Made by a program: the position numbers and the translations under genes | NCBI GenBank assembly: GCA_003141895.1 | Contig: PLNT01000009.1 | Span: 68,536 to 132,535, forward strand | Source: Bacteroidales bacterium | Lineage (GTDB): Bacteria > Bacteroidota > Bacteroidia > Bacteroidales > VadinHA17 | Length of the DNA: 64,000 bases | Direction of reading: 5' to 3' | Shown here: positions 63,147 to 64,000 of the stretch, in pieces | Position numbering within the stretch: the first letter of the stretch is position 1 | Layout of the letters: every line of letters begins with the position of its first letter | The notes under the pieces: model-generated | Databases searched by the model: none | What the model was told of the DNA's origin: nothing | Seen by the model: the letters and a program-made list of their open reading frames with translations, nothing else

Positions 63147-64000
63147 ATGAATAAAGAGAAGGAAGATGCCGGTAAAAAGGTCTCGAAACCGGCTAAAAGT
63201 AATGTAAAAAGCAAATCTATACTAACAGATGAGAGAATCAAATTTGTAGTCGGGATTCTGATCACCGGTTTTGCGTTATATCTTCTTCTGGCTTGTGTGG
63301 CATACCTGTTCTGGTGGAAAACCGATCTCAGCATTGCAGATTCAGACATAGTTTCAGGTCCGGATATTGCCGTAAAAAACTGGTCTGGCAAAAGCGGGCA
63401 CTTCCTTGCCAAAATGATTATTAATAACGGATTCGGATTTGGTGCTTTCTTTATTCCTCTGATTTTCGGAACTATAGGATTATATCTGCTAAAATTCCCT
63501 AATATTAAACCGTTCAGGCTGATTGTGAAGTTTTCATTTGCAGCAATTATTCTTTCGCTCATTCTTGGATTCATCTTTGATAAATCGAATGTATACCTCG
63601 GCAGCGGTCCGGGAGGAGCCCAGGGATATCATATCACCAGATGGCTTAAAGCATTCATGGGCATGATTGGGACAGGTGTTGTTCTGACATTTATAACTAT
63701 ATCATATCTGGTATTTGCACTCAAAGTAAAACCTGAATCATTTGGTGTAAGAATACCGGCATTCCTGAAATTCAAAAAACACTCAGATGATAAAACTGTC
63801 GACTCAGATAAGACGGATACTTTGATTCATGAAACGGAAACAGATTCAGAAATTGAATCTGTAATTCCTGAAACAACTGATCGTGAAAAAAACGATGTTG
63901 AATTTTTCGTGAAAAACATGAATCAATATAAAGAACCGGAAGATATGGAGGAGGAGGAGGAGGAAGAAGAACTTCTCTCTGCGGGATCTATAATAAGGGA
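63147..64000 (+). CDS. ftsK: DNA translocase FtsK, N-terminal part (runs off the window)
   Basis: The frame starts at ATG 63147 and stays open to the end of the window (284 codons). A basic N-terminal tail is followed by four membrane helices (about residues 32-55, 90-115, 122-145 and 168-192), with the FtsK_4TM signature LLLACVAYLFWWKTD. After that comes a charged linker with an eight-residue glutamate run. The motor and gamma domains lie beyond the window. FtsK anchors to the division septum and pumps DNA to dif. The early helices and linker fit Bacteroidota FtsK. Confidence 0.85.
   Translation, partial: MNKEKEDAGKKVSKPAKSNVKSKSILTDERIKFVVGILITGFALYLLLACVAYLFWWKTDLSIADSDIVSGPDIAVKNWSGKSGHFLAKMIINNGFGFGAFFIPLIFGTIGLYLLKFPNIKPFRLIVKFSFAAIILSLILGFIFDKSNVYLGSGPGGAQGYHITRWLKAFMGMIGTGVVLTFITISYLVFALKVKPESFGVRIPAFLKFKKHSDDKTVDSDKTDTLIHETETDSEIESVIPETTDREKNDVEFFVKNMNQYKEPEDMEEEEEEEELLSAGSIIR

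Noticed and set aside
63140-63574. 144-codon minus-strand frame
   Set aside because: Antisense to the membrane part of ftsK, which has clear family features.
1-64000. Search for tRNA, rRNA, CRISPR arrays and insertion sequences
   Set aside because: Read by eye, none of the intergenic stretches showed a tRNA cloverleaf, rRNA sequence, spaced direct repeats or transposase. A tRNAscan or Infernal run would be decisive.

Overview
The window is about 64 kb of a low-GC chromosome that reads as Bacteroidota, most likely Bacteroidales. Several things point there: promoter boxes of the TAnnTTTG type in front of many genes, LytTR and reporter-propeller sensor systems, family proteins typical of the phylum (DUF3276, DUF5606, DUF1573, DUF6320-like), an extended NusB, and a [FeFe] hydrogenase/transhydrogenase energy layout of a fermentative anaerobe. 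I saw no rRNA, tRNA, CRISPR array, phage or intact insertion sequence. Most genes are ordinary chromosomal ones.

Layout. 1-6.4 kb: gltB-gltD glutamate synthase behind a leader with a candidate transcription attenuator. 6.4-8.4 kb: a histidine-kinase remnant, then a LytS/LytTR two-component pair. 8.4-8.7 kb: a gene-free block of strong hairpins. 8.7-12.4 kb: a von Willebrand factor A protein facing an ECF-type sigma factor and its membrane partner. 12.4-27.2 kb: a GT39 membrane glycosyltransferase, two paralogous propeller sensor kinases, a TIM-barrel glycosidase-like protein, an orphan MacB/FtsX-type permease and a GH127-type lipoprotein, which together look like carbohydrate sensing and turnover. 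27.3-33.4 kb: a nested palindromic element, Xaa-Pro aminopeptidase, the three-gene proton-translocating transhydrogenase and a cyclophilin-FKBP fusion. 33.5-36.4 kb: a condensation-fold acyltransferase coupled to a zinc-ribbon membrane protein, and two small proteins including a CsbD-like one. 36.7-41.4 kb: a four-gene NADH-linked [FeFe] hydrogenase operon with clear promoter and terminator. 41.5-46.2 kb: a deoxyribosyltransferase-like protein, YgiQ radical SAM protein and a large TPR protein. 46.2-53.5 kb: sigma/anti-sigma/Spy-like cluster, LysM-receptor fusion, purC, phoH, SAM hydrolase-like gene, mazG. 53.7-58.8 kb: speB, DUF5606, and the block nusB-DUF1573-yajC-ybbR-coaE-DnaJ/TerB. 58.9-64 kb: DUF3276, DUF456, ornithine carbamoyltransferase and carbamate kinase, a lipoprotein, and the start of ftsK running off the end.

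Working together: GltBD (nitrogen assimilation, NADPH use), PntAB (NADPH supply from the proton gradient) and HydABC (NADH/ferredoxin/H2 balance) form a redox core. ArgF plus ArcC could yield ATP from citrulline. The sensor kinases next to glycoside hydrolase-like genes suggest local control of glycan use.

The most unusual content is between genes: a gltB attenuator with three mutually exclusive arms, a two-hairpin element at 8.5-8.7 kb, a nested inverted-repeat element at 27.3 kb, a perfect 40-bp palindrome at 35.7 kb, and three families of dispersed GC-rich intergenic repeats with copies in both orientations. No clearly new multi-gene defence or biosynthetic system was found. All family assignments come from reading motifs by eye, without any database search.
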